Assembly: GCA_949126835.1 (NCBI GenBank)
Contig: OX421500.1
Location: 29,305,991-29,369,990, forward strand
DNA: 64,000 nt
Source of the DNA: Anisus vortex
Taxonomy: Eukaryota; Mollusca; Gastropoda; Planorbidae
Direction: 5' to 3'
A model generated the notes under the pieces. The model did not search any database, had not been told where the DNA came from, and worked only from the letters and a program-made list of their open reading frames with translations. The position numbers and the translations under genes are program-made. Positions 10,229-21,630 of the stretch are shown one piece after another. Numbering within the stretch: position 1 is the first letter of the stretch; each line of letters begins with the position of its first letter.

Positions 10229-13200
10229 AAACAAAGGAAAAAATGTTAGAACAGTGGCTAAGGTCACAGAATGTAAGTGAGTTTGATAAACTCTAGAACC
10301 TAATATTGTTTGAGGAATTCAATGATTGTATTCGAGTGGATATTAAAACCCACATCTCAGACCGAGGGGTTGAAGATGTGCATGAAGCTGCTAGATTGGC
10401 AGATAACTATGCCATAATTCAAGCCAGCATAAAGCCATATTATGCTGACAAACCCAAAGTGCACAAACCAGAGCCCAAGGAGGCTAGTAAACCAAAAGAG
10501 ACAAGTGAAAACAATAATAAGAACAGTGGTGTAAATAATAATAGTAACTTAGTTCATTTCAGGAAGCAGACAGATGTAAATAAAGCAAAGGTGGTATGTT
10601 TTAATTGCAAGAAAGAGGGCCACATGAAGAAAGATTGTTGGATCCTTACCAAGAAGCAAGGTGCTATTCTACACTGTGCCAGAGTGCAGAAAGACAGCAA
10701 GCAGACAGAAGAAGTGTGCAACACAGGGTCAAGAAACTCAAAAGAAATGCGGCCGGCGTCACCCATAGTTGTGGAGTCGATGGTTTTTGAGAACAGTCTA
10801 TCTAAGGTAAAAGAGAATAGCTGTACTCAATATATTATGCTTTCAGAAGGCCGTGAGGAACAGATGGTTCCTGAAGTCCCGGAAGAGGACGACCTATCCG
10901 ATTTTCGACCCTTTGTCTACGAGGGGACAGTGTCGACAGAAGTCGATGTACTCAGCAAGAAGAAAATACAGATATTACGTGACACGGGTTCTGCTGTCAG
11001 CGTGATCCTGGAGGGCAGTGTGCCGTTAACAGATGCCACCAGTACCGGTGAGTCTGTTGTGCTGAGAGGTGCTAGTATGGAGGCTGTGGAAGCTCCACTG
11101 CACAGAATAAAACTCGAGTCGGATATTTTTACAGGTAACATCGTAGTGGGAGTGTGGCGCGCACTACCCGTCAAAGACGTTTCCATGATATTAGAAAATG
11201 ACATTATGGGCGGCAGAGTCACTGTCGAGCCCATGGTTAAAGTGTTGGAGACAAAGATGGCGGAGGACAAAAACCTACGTCCTGCCAATGAACGCCCAAC
11301 ATGTGCACTGACAAGAGCAATGCAGAAAAAGAAGTCGGTAAAGACTCCTGCTACGCCGTGTAGTGCAACGAAAGATGTGTTTGTCTGTTCTGAAGAAACA
11401 CATGCGAATGAAACAGTGATAACAGAAACACCTGACATCGATTTAAGTGCTACGTTCTTTGCTGAACTAACAACTGGTGATGCAACAGAGAACGATAACA
11501 TTTTGTCACCAAAGCAGAAATTGGTGAAAGAACAATTGAATGACAAAGTAATAATGCAACTCAGAATGAAAGCTGTTGATGAAAAGACTGCAGATGCAAT
11601 GGCGGAATGTTTTTACATGAAAGATGAAGTGTTGATGAGAAAGTCGAAACCGCTAAACTCAGGTACAAACGAGTGGGACAGTATTCACCAGATTGTAATA
11701 CCTAAGTGCTATCGTCAAGATATACTGCGTATGGCGCATGATCTTCCTTTCGCTGGTCACATAGGAGTCCGAAAAACGCACCACCGTATCCTCCCTTACT
11801 TCTACTGGCCAGGACTGAGAAGAGATGTCGAACAATACTGCAAGACTTGCCACGTATGCCGAATGGTAGGACGTCCTAACCAACGAATTCCTGTCGCTCC
11901 ACTCCAGCCGATACCAGCGTTCGACGAACCATTCAGTCATATACTCATTGATTGCGTGGGCCCGTTGCCGAAAACAAAAGCCGGTTTTCAATACCTGCTC
12001 ACAATCATGTGTTCATCCACTCGCTTCCCGGAAGCCATTCCGTTGCGGAACATAACAACAGTGAAGGTGGTAGACGCTCTGACAAATTTATTCACACGTT
12101 ATGGCCTACCGAAGACAGTACAGTCCGACCAGGGGACTAACTTTACTTCGAACATTTTCAAACAAGTCATGGAACAATTAGGGATAAGCCATAGGCTATC
12201 AAGTGCCTATCATCCTGAGAGCCAGGGAGCTCTGGAAAGGTTTCATCAGACATTAAAATCGATGCTTAAAAAGTACTGTTATGAAAACGAGAAAGACTGG
12301 GATAAGGGTGTGCCTTATGTACTGTTCGCTGCAAGGGAGGCCACTCAGGAATCCCTGGGGTTTAGCCCATTCGAACTTGTGTATGGACACTCAGTCAGAG
12401 GTCCGTTGAAACTTCTACATGAAACTTGGCTAACGGACAGTGAACCGATTGGACTTTTGTCATATGTAGATAAATTTAAAAATAGGCTTTATCATGCTTT
12501 TAACCATGTGAAGATTCATTTTCCACAGATGCAGGAGCGTATGAGACAGAACTATGACCGTAAAGCTACAGCTAGAACTTTTGCACCAGGTGACAAAGTT
12601 CTTGTGTTTCTACCTTTGCAAAATCAGCCTTTAAGTGCAAAGTTTAGTGGACCCTATGAGATAGAGTCAAAGCTTGGCGAGGTCAATTATTTGATAAAGA
12701 CTCCTGACCGGAGACAAAAACAGAGGGAATGCCATATTAATTTACTTAAGCCCTATGTTTCCAGGGAAAAGAGTAAACCACGGGAGGTCCCCATGATTTC
12801 ATTAGCTAGAGTCCCGACGGATTTATCTAGGATAGAATATAAGTTTGCAGAAAGTAAACTTAATAATACAGATGCCCTTAAGAGTTTAGATACAAGGCTA
12901 GAACATCTTCCGGTAGAAGATAAGGAGAAGATTATTGAGCTGGTACATGAAAATAAGTCAATGTTTACAAATGTTCCCAGTAGGACACATGTCATAGAGC
13001 ACGATGTAGTGTTAACCGAGGGTGCCAGGTCTATTAAACAGCATCCATTTGACCCCATCAGACCTGAGCATATTAAATTAAATGTAAAGTATATGTTAGA
13101 AGATGACATAGGAGGAAAATGTGATCGCAAATGGTCTACACCCTGTGTGATGGTACCAAAAGCCGACCACACACTGCAGTTTTATAGAGACTTTGGGAAA

Positions 13201-13304
13201 TTAAGTAATTTGACAAAGACCGACTGGTATCCCATTCCCCGTATCATCGACAAGATAGAGACAAGGTCCTAGCTGATACTCTATCTCGGGTGCTACATGA
13301 TTGA
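10228..13304 (+). pseudogene. gypsy Gag C-terminus, protease, integrase and RT/RNase H remnants
   Basis: After the frameshift a TAG interrupts Gag at 10294-10296; an open frame then runs from 10297 to 13272. In order: a SCAN-like capsid helix region, a CCHC knuckle (CFNCKKEGHMKKDC, about 10596-10637), protease with RDTGSAVS (10975-10998), integrase zinc finger with CKTCHVC, the integrase core with SDQGTNFT and a glutamate 36 residues later (D-35-E spacing kept), and a GPY/F-type SAKFSGPYEI block (about 12628). From about 12990 it reads the start of RT, ending at WYPIPRI. At about 13250 it jumps, out of frame, to the RNase H tail (ADTLSRV) that ends at 13302-13304. The RT core and most of RNase H are deleted. 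Confidence 0.85.
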
Positions 13305-14534
13305 CTGAATAACCCTATACTTCTTTTTCAGATCATCTCACTTATTCATTAAGAATGTGTCATGATAACCTATCATTCGTTTGAATTTTGATTATGGAAT
13401 ACCTATAGAATACTTGTATCATACAGAAGTCAAGTCTTTTGAAAGTATTAATAATTCTTATAATCATGTATAATATTGATGTTCTTATATATTTTAAATT
13501 CATTTGATTATGGAAAAGAAATTCTATTTAAATGTTGATGCATGAGGCAATAAATATATAATATGCACGTATTTACTTGATATGGATGGATAAAAGTAAT
13601 TGTCATCACATGCATATAAGTGGGAAAACTTTGAGCTAGTTGATTTATTATCTTGTTTTATTTTAGTTAATGAATGGAACTAAATAATAATATGTACAAT
13701 TTTTATCTTAGAAAGAGATGTAATATCAATTGGTATAAATTAATAGATAATATTGGAAATCTATTGCTAAATTGTTATATCATGGTAATAGAATGGGAAA
13801 AACTAGTGGATATTCACTATGTTGTATATAGGTTGTTATATATTCCATATATCCGGGAATGGAGGGAAACAAAGGTACCTAAAGGTGTGCACTCATTCAA
13901 CCCTGAACAATCTTTTATATTAAACTTTTAAATTTGCCATAAACGCATAATAGTGGATTACATTTTAATATTTAGATTACTGTAGTAATCGTAACTAGAG
14001 TTTATTTTCTCCGCATATTTGAGAAAAGGGGAAGTATCATCATCTTAGGTATGAACCCTGTTAATGTCAAGTTGACACTGTAATTTAAAGGGGAAGTAAC
14101 CTATAGTTTGATTCGAGTTACGTATTACTTATCTTTTGGTTTGTATATTAGAAGTAACCTGTTGAAAATTGACAGAGTTTGAGCAATGTTATATTTGTTT
14201 AAATAGATTAAGACTTTTTGAAAATTTTTGGTGGAAATCCACACAACTGTACATAGTTAAAATAAGAATGACTAGAATATTTTTGAATTATTTGTACTTG
14301 TTGAGACATTAGTTAATATTAATACTAACGGGGAAATATTTGTCCATCACGTTATAATCACAATTACCATTGGGTAGTGACACTTTTTATAATTTAGTTG
14401 TGCCAGTGAGCCATGTTTGCTTAAATTGTCTTATAATCTTCCATTGATTGTTGGTTATTAAAACGATAGTGTTAAGTACGAAAAATGTACCATGTTGAGT
14501 ATTACTTAGGTAATTATGGTACATTATTTCTTTC
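13305..14534 (+). other. 3' noncoding region of the gypsy element
   Basis: AT-rich, no convincing coding frame. It aligns with 40909-42140 of the deleted relative, so it is part of the family. The open frame at 13674-13931 is not conserved there and I do not call it. Confidence 0.6.
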
Positions 14535-14548
14535 ATTGGGTGGGGGCG
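14535..14548 (+). promoter_or_regulatory. polypurine tract
   Basis: CATTGGGTGGGGGCG immediately precedes the 3' LTR. The relative at 38931-42857 has CATCGGGTGGGGGCG at the same place. This would prime plus-strand synthesis. Confidence 0.7.
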
Positions 14549-15223
14549 TGTCATGTATATTGTTTTTCCAAGAATTGGAACACGCAATGTTTATTCCCCT
14601 CTCTCTCTCTTTTCTTACTACACACAATATTAGGACGTTTAGAAGGAAAACAAAAGGTTCTAGGTAATGTTGGGATTCTGTGTTGATCTCAAATTCTCAG
14701 GGTCTGGGAACGACTCATTATTTAATAGGGGAAGTTCCTATCGTTTTGTTATGAGTTTTGTAATGTTACCATGATTTTTACCCCTACTGGTAGTGGGTCT
14801 GTCCCTTGCACCACTTGGATAGTATTTAATGATTTGTTTTGTCTGAAAGACGGAGAATTTCAAAATATGTTCCTTTGAGAACGTTTGTGTTTGCACTATT
14901 TTATTCTAACTGTACATAATAGATATATTGTATATATTGAACATACCACCTGAAATAAACTATCAACAACAGTTACACTGAAGCTTCCTTGTCAAGTTAC
15001 TATCCTATTGTGTTGTATACATTACTATAAGACTTATCTACTACCATAATGTACAAGAAAGGAAATGTTTGAATACAAATACTAAATTTGTGCCCAGGAC
15101 TATAAGAAGAGTTCGTGTAATACTGAAACATAAATACTAATAATTAAAGTCTCCCCTAGGACTAACGAGAATTATCAGCAAGATCTACACAGCTCTGGCC
15201 ACAAGGGGATTGTGGACGTAACA
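14549..15223 (+). repeat. 3' LTR, 675 bp
   Basis: Aligns to 8275-8943, starting TGTCATG and ending GTGGACGTAACA. It is followed by the AG minisatellite, which shows that the element inserted into that repeat. Confidence 0.9.
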
Positions 15224-16145
15224 AGAGAAAGAGAGAGGTAGAGAGAGGAAGAAAGAAAGAGAAGTAGAGAGAGAGGTAGAGAGAGAGGTAGAGAGAGAGG
15301 TAGAGAGAGAGGTAGAGAGAGATGTATAAAGAGGTAGAGAGAGAGGTAGAAAGAGGGTAGAGAGAGAGTGAGAGAGAAAGAAAGCTAGAGAGAGAGAGAG
15401 TGGTAGCTAGAGTGAAGTTAGAGAGAGGGAGAGATAGGGGTAGAGAGAGAGAGAGAGGTAGAGAGATATGTAGAGAGAAAGAGGAAGGTAGAGAAAGGTA
15501 AAGAGAGTGAGGTAGAGAGAGGGGTAGAGAGAGAGAGGTAGAGAGAGCGGTAAAGAGAGCGGTAGAGAGGGAGAGGTAGATAGAAAGATAGAGATAGAGA
15601 GAGGTAGAGAGAGGGAGGTAGACAGAGTAGAGAGAGAGGTAGAGATTGAGGTAGAGAGAGAGATAGAGAGAGAGGTAAAGAGAGCGGTAGAGAGAGAGGT
15701 AAAGAGAGAGGTAGATAGAAAGATAGAGATAGAGAGAGGTAGAGAGAGGGAGGTAGACAGAGTAGAGAGAGAGGTAGAGAGAGAGGTAGAGAGAGAGGTA
15801 GAGAGAGAGGTAGAGAGAGAGATAGAGAGAGAGGTAGAGAGAGGGGTAGAGAGAGAGATAGAGAGAGAGGTAAAGAGAGCGGTAGAGAGAGAGGTAGAGA
15901 GAGAGGTAAATAGAAAGATAGAGATAGAGAGAGGTAGAGAGAGGGAGGTAGACAGAGTAGAGAGAGAGGTAGAGAGAGAGGTATAGAGAGAGGTAGAGAG
16001 AGAGGTAGAGAGAGAGGTAGATAGAAAGATAGAGATAGAGAGGTAGAGAGAGGGAGGTAGACAGAGTAGAGAGAGAGGTAGAGAGAGAGGTAGAGAGAGA
16101 GGTAGATAGAAAGATAGAGATAGAGAGGTAGAGAGAGGGAAAGAG
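15224..16145. repeat. AG-rich minisatellite, right part
   Basis: About 0.9 kb of GGTAGAGAGA repeats with larger repeated blocks of roughly 150-200 bp (for example GGGAGGTAGACAGAGTAGAG at about 15615, 15747, 15944 and 16048). The 348-codon and 249-codon minus-strand frames of repeating YLSLYLSL and STSLS are translations of this repeat and have no gene signal. Confidence 0.9.
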
Positions 16146-16676
16146 AAAGAGAACACTAAAATTGATAAACTCGTGGGACGCCATGTTTGGATACAAAACT
16201 TCCAACAAAATCGAAAATTGATTTTAAGTTTTAGAACCGAAAATCGGAAATCCGGATTTCGTTTAGCATCTCTAGTTTAAACACACTTGTGATGTTATGT
16301 TCGTTTGCTGTGTTACTGAAGCTTCTATAAACGCTTTTGCATTTTGAAATGCGACGGGTGGCAATAATTACATGAACACTTTTTTATTTCTTAACCTTTT
16401 TGTCTTCAGGATAGGCGGTCTTGATCTACCCAATGACATGTTCTACCCATGCTAGTTTGAAAGCTATGCCTCCCAACACAGTCTAAGCAATTACAAGTAC
16501 CCGACCTCAAATTAAGGCACGTCTAATATTAACCATAGTTGTGATGGCCCGGGCGTGGGTCACATATAACTATTGAGCCGATAAAGAGAATGAATAACAT
16601 GTTTTTTTTCGAATATTCGACTGCTCAGTATTATGGGCAGAACAGTTTTTTTTTTCAATTCAGTAATTTTGTTACT

Positions 16677-19600
16677 AAAAGTGATGGGTAGTAAAAATGT
16701 AAGTAGTGTATAGGTGGATTGATGGGTAGTAAAGAATGTAAGTAGTGTATAGGTGGATTGATGGGTAGTAAAGAATGTAAGTAGTGTATAGGTGGATTGA
16801 TGGGTAGTAAAGAATGTAAGTGAATAATATGTGGATTGATGGGTAGTAAAGAATGTAAGTGAATAATATGTGGATTGATGGGTAGTAAAGAATGTAAGTG
16901 AATAATATGTGGATTGATGGGTAGTAAAGAAAGTAAGTGGTGTATATGTGGATTGATTGGTAGTAAAGAATGTAAGTAAATAATATGTGGATTGATGGGT
17001 AGTAAAGAATGTAAGTGAATAATATGTGGATTGATGGGTAGTAAAGAATGTAAGTGAATAATATGTGGAATGATGGGTAGTAAAGAATGTAAGTGAATAA
17101 TATGTGGATTGATGGGTAGTAAAGAAAGTAAGTGGTGTATAGGTGGATTGATGGGTAGTAAAGAATGTAAGTGAATAATATGTGGATTGATGGGTAGTAA
17201 AGAAAGTAAGTGGTGTATATGTGGATTGATTGGTAGTAAAGAATGTAAGTAAATAATATGTTTATTGATGGGTAGTAAAGAATGTAAGTGAATAATATGT
17301 GGATTGATGGGTAGTAAAGAATGTAAGTGAATAATATGTGGATTGATGGGTAGTAAAGAATGTAAGTGAATAATATGTGGATTGATGGGAAGTAAAGAAT
17401 GTAAGTGAATAATATGTGGATTGATGGGTAGTAAAGAAAGTAAGTGGTGTATTGGTGGATTGATGGGTAGTAAAGAATGTAAGTGAATAATATGTGGATT
17501 GATGGGTAGTAAAGAATGTAAGTGAATAATATGTGGATTGATGGGTAGTAAAGAAAGTATACGGTGTATATGTGGATTGATTGGTAGTAAAGAATGTAAG
17601 TGAATAATATGTGGATTGATGGGTAGTAAAGAATGTAAGTGAATAATATGTGGATTGATGGGTAGTAAAGAATGTAAGTGAATAATATGTGGATTGATGG
17701 GTAGTAAAGAATGTCAGTGAATAATATGTGGATTGATGGGTAGTAAAGAATGTAAGTGAATAATATGTGGATTGATGGGTAGTAAAGAAAGTAAGTGGTG
17801 TATTGGTGGATTGATGGGTAGTAAAGAATGTAAGTGAATAATATGTGCATTGATGGTTAGTAAAGAATGTAAGTGAATATTATGTGGATTGATGGGTAGT
17901 AAAGAAAGTAAGTGGTGTATAGGTGGATTGATGGGTAGTAAAGAATGTAAGTGAATAATATGTGGATTGATGGGTAGTAAAGAATGTAAGTAGTGTATAG
18001 GTTGATTGATGGGTAGTAATGAATGTAAGTAGTGTATAGGTTGATTGATGGGTAGTAAAGAAAGTAAGTGGTGTATAAGTGGATTGATGGGTAGTAATGA
18101 ATGTAAGTAGTGTATATGTTGATTGATGGGTAGTAAAGAAAGTAAGTGGTGTATAAGTGGATTGATGGGTAGTAAAGAAGATAAGTAGTGGTTAGGTGGA
18201 TTGATGGGTAGTAAGGAATGTAAGTAGTGTATAGGTGGATTGATGGGTAGTAAAGAATGTAAGTGAATAATATGTGGATTGATGGGTAGTAAAGAATGTA
18301 AGTTAATAATATGTGGATTGATGGGTAGTAAAGAAAGTAAGTGGTGTATATGTGGATTGATTGGTAGTAAAGAATGTAAGTAAATAATATGTGGATTGAT
18401 GGGTAGTAAAGAATGTAAGTGAATAATATGTGGATTGATGGGTAGTAAAGAATGTAAGTGAATAATATGTGGATTGATGGGTAGTAAAGAAAGTAAGTAG
18501 TGTATAGGTGGATTGATGGGTAGTAAAGAATGTAAGTGAATAATATGTGGATTGATGGGTAGTAAAGAAAGTAAGTGGTGTATATGTGGATTGATTGGTA
18601 GTAAAGAATGTAAGTAAATAATATGTTTATTGATGGGTAGTAAAGAATGTAAGTGAATAATATGTGGATTGATGGGTATTAAAGAATGTAAGTGAATAAT
18701 ATGTGGATTGATGGGTAGTAAAGAATGTAAGTGAATAATATGTGGATTGATGGGAAGTAAAGAATGTAAGTGAATAATATGTGGATTGATGGGTAGTAAA
18801 GAAAGTAAGTGGTGTATTGGTGGATTGATGGGTAGTAAAGAATGTAAGTGAATAATATGTGGATTGATGGGTAGTAAAGAATGTAAGTGAATAATATGTG
18901 GATTGATGGGTAGTAAAAAAAGTATATGGTGTATATGTGGATTGATTGGTAGTAAAGAATGTAAGTGAATAATATGTGGATTGATAAGTAGTAAAGAATG
19001 TAAGTGAATAATATGTGGATTGATGGGTAGTAAAGAATGTAAGTGAATAATATGTGGATTGATGGGTAGTAAAGAATGTAAGTGAATAATATGTGGATTG
19101 ATGGGTAGTAAAGAAAGTAAGTGGTGTATTGGTGGATTGATGGGTAGTGAAGAATGTAAGTGAATAATATGTGCATTGATGGGTAGTAAAGAATGTAAGT
19201 GAATATTATGTGGATTGATGGGTAGTAAAGAAAGTAAGTGGTGTATAGGTGGATTGATGGGTAGTAAAGAATGTAAGTGAATAATATGTGGATTGATGGG
19301 TAGTAAAGAATGTAAGTAGTGTATAGGTTGATTGATGGGTAGTAATGAATGTAAGTAGTGTATAGGTTGATTGATGGGTAGTAAAGAAAGTAAGTGGTGT
19401 ATAAGTGGATTGATGGGTAGTAATGAATGTAAGTAGTGTATAGGTTGATTGATGGGTAGTAAAGAAAGTAAGTGGTGTATAAGTGGATTGATGGGTAGTA
19501 AAGAAGATAAGTAGCTGTTAGGTGGATTGATGGGTAGTAAGGAATGTAAGTAGTGTATAGGTGGATTGATGGGTAGTAAAGAATGTAAGTGAATAATATG

Positions 19601-20122
19601 TGGATTGATGGGTAGTAAAAAAAGTAAGTAGTGTATAGGTGGATTGATGTGTAGTAAAGAATGTAAGTGAATAATATGTAGATTGATGGGTAGTAAAGAA
19701 AGTAAGTGGTGTATAGGTGGATTGATGGGTAGTAAAGAATGTAAGTAGTGTATATGTGGATTGATGGGTAGTAAAGAAAGTAAGTGGTGTATATGTGGAT
19801 TGATGGGTAGTAAAGAAAGTAAGTGGTGTATAGTAGGATTGATGGGTAGTAAAGAATGTAAGTAGTGTATAGGTTGATTGATGGGTAGTGAAGAATATAA
19901 GTAGTGTATAGGTTGATTGATGGGTAGTAAAGAATGTAAGTAGTGTATAGGTTGATTGATGGGTAGTAAAGAATGTAAGTGAATAATATGTAGATTGATG
20001 GGTAGTAAAGAAAGTAAGTGGTGTATAGGTGGATTGATGGGTAGTAAAGAAAGTAAGTGGTGTATAGGTTGATTGATGGGTAGTAAAGAAAGTAAGTAGT
20101 GTATAGGTTGATTGATGGGTAG
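16677..20122. repeat. 39-bp satellite array, about 88 copies
   Basis: Unit: GGATTGATGGGTAGTAAAGA, then either ATGTAAGTGAATAATATGT, AAGTAAGTGGTGTATAGGT or ATGTAAGTAGTGTATAGGT. The period is 39 bp. Rare variants recur at fixed spacing: TTTATTGATG at 17261 and 18626, and GGGAAGTAAAG at 17387 and 18752, both 1365 bp (35 units) apart. This shows higher-order duplication. A 13-codon period keeps long frames open (391 codons and others); these are not genes. The array is split by the gypsy element at 20123. Confidence 0.95.
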
Positions 20123-20483
20123 TGTGAGGATTTAAAATATAGATAGTTGTTTTATGGGACAATTTTTATAATCTCTAACCCGGTGTTAATGTATGGAATA
20201 AACGAGTGACGTTTTACGATAGAAACAATGACGTAGGAGTTAGATTGAACGTAGCGTAGATTTGGTAGTAAAGACAGACGACCTAAGAATTTGGTGGTGG
20301 AAAGACGTGTTTTAGACTAGGCTATAGAAACTGTGGAGTATTTGAATTCATCTTGTACATAAATTGCATTAAATATTGAGTTCTCAGTTTTACTACAAGC
20401 CGGCAGTTTGTTCATTGATTATTAATATATAATGTGATCTCCCTGAGAGTTTTATACATAGTAATTACAAAATAACGGTCACA
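20123..20483 (+). repeat. 5' LTR, 361 bp
   Basis: Starts TGTGAGGATTTAAAATA and ends AACGGTCACA. AATAAA occurs at 20197-20202. It differs from the 3' LTR near 20311-20316 (CGTGTTTTAGAC versus CGTTTTTCAGAC). Confidence 0.95.
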
Positions 20484-20488
20484 TTATT

Positions 20489-20499
20489 TGGCGCCCAAC
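20489..20499 (+). promoter_or_regulatory. probable primer binding site
   Basis: TGGCGCCCAAC lies five bases inside the 5' LTR. The TGGCGCCC start is common in gypsy and lentiviral-type primer sites for lysine tRNA, but only about eight bases can be assigned, so the tRNA is not certain. It differs from the tRNA-Pro site of the 8275 element. Confidence 0.55.
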
Positions 20500-21630
20500 T
20501 AAAATTCGGAAGCTCAAGGTGAATTCGGAAGCCCAATGTGGAATATTGAAAATCAACGGAGAATGTTGAAGGAGAATCAAGGTGAATATTATTGAAAATC
20601 AATTTGAAAGAAAGCCTACAATATATTGTGAAGCACAGCTTAAAGAATACCGCAAATGAACGTTTCTTACGACTAAAAGAAGACTAAAATTCAATGTCAA
20701 GAAATATCGACGAGAAAGAAAATTTGACGGTTTAACAGTATAGCCTAGCACGTCTTGGAATTAAGCGCTACCAGTACATAACGGTGTACATGAAGATAGA
20801 AACGGAAGTTTATGTATGTTACCAAGCAAGTCGGTTAAAAAGGCCACTGGAAGTTGAAAGGCGTCTCGGATACATTTTAAAAGTATCGAAAGTGGTAACA
20901 ATTATTGAAACAATAGTAAAGCTGTGGTTAATAGGACAAGCTAAGTTTGTCAAGTGAAGAGATTAAAAAAGAATCTCCGTAGAACTAGTAAATGGTTCGA
21001 GAAAAGAAGAATACTTCAGAATAGTCACAGAACTAGAAGTCAGTTCAGTACAGTAGCAGAAGTCAAGTGAAATTGGAAGTAAAAAGAAACTTCAACAAAG
21101 TGAAAGGATTGTAATTCTTATGAATTAACGAACACACGAAGACTTTGGGCTGAAATAACCTGTGTGGTGGAGGATCATTTCGAGTTTGGAACCTCGGATT
21201 CGGAGACGGAAGGAAAAGGAACGCGTTTTTTAAGATAAGTAAACTGGTGTATACGTTATATTGTAGTATAGTATATGCCTAGATTTTTCTTGTGAAATCA
21301 CTGGCATGTATTAGTTTCTTTTAGGAATTTTGTGTATACACTTATTGAAAAGTCCCTGTAAGTCAGGTTAGTTGAAAAAGACTTTTCATAAGTGTATATT
21401 ACATAATATATGTTAGATTGTATAGTCTTGTATGCACAGTGTTATCATATTGTTTATATATTTGTCATAGTAAATTTTTTGTGAATCTCGAGTCTCATCT
21501 ACTATCTGTGGTGTTCTTATTTTTATATATATATTGATTATTATATTGATATTTATTTTATGAATATTGTAATATTGATTACATTTTAATTTATATTAGT
21601 TTGTTGTAGGTATATATTTATTAATTGAAA
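20500..21630 (+). other. 5' leader of the RT-less element
   Basis: About 1.1 kb without a long reading frame. It is AG-rich in its first half, then AT-rich before the ATG at 21631. It may hold packaging signals, but none can be recognised from sequence alone. Confidence 0.5.

Larger units (their letters stand above)
8275..15223 (+). mobile_element. Gmr1-like Ty3/gypsy retrotransposon (defective, 6.9 kb)
   Basis: LTRs at 8275-8943 and 14549-15223 start TGTCATGTATAT and end GTGGACGTAACA. The 4-bp flank AGAG is the same on both sides, but the element sits in an AG repeat, so the duplication cannot be proved. Between the LTRs are a tRNA-Pro-type primer site, gag, protease, integrase, then the start of RT fused to the end of RNase H. 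The order integrase before RT matches the Gmr1-like gypsy lineage. I count about ten substitutions and one indel between the LTRs, so it is older than the element at 20123. Confidence 0.85.
7746..16274. mobile_element. Ac-like hAT element ends flanking later insertions
   Basis: The left end TAGGGATGTCAAACGAAAAC at 7746 and the right end, read inverted, TAGAGATGCTAAACGAAATC ending at 16274 form inverted repeats. Homology continues inward (CCGGATT...TTTTCGG on both sides). The TAGGGATG start resembles Ac/Ds-group hAT ends. No transposase is visible: the interior holds the AG minisatellite and the gypsy element at 8275. A clear 8-bp duplication is not seen, so the pairing is tentative. Confidence 0.45.

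Noticed and set aside
10917..11546. 209-codon minus-strand frame opposite the gypsy protease region
   Set aside because: Shadow of the plus-strand polyprotein, which carries clear domain motifs.
12753..13172. 139-codon minus-strand frame
   Set aside because: Shadow of the integrase-RT region on the plus strand.
15162..16208. 348-codon and 249-codon frames rich in YLSL and STSLS
   Set aside because: Translations of the AG minisatellite; both frames are equally repetitive and extend into an LTR.
16675..20162. Long minus-strand frames of 391, 165 and 214 codons with ILYYPSIHILFTY-type repeats
   Set aside because: They are translations of the 39-bp satellite. A period of 13 codons keeps several frames open; there are no start, splice or domain signals.
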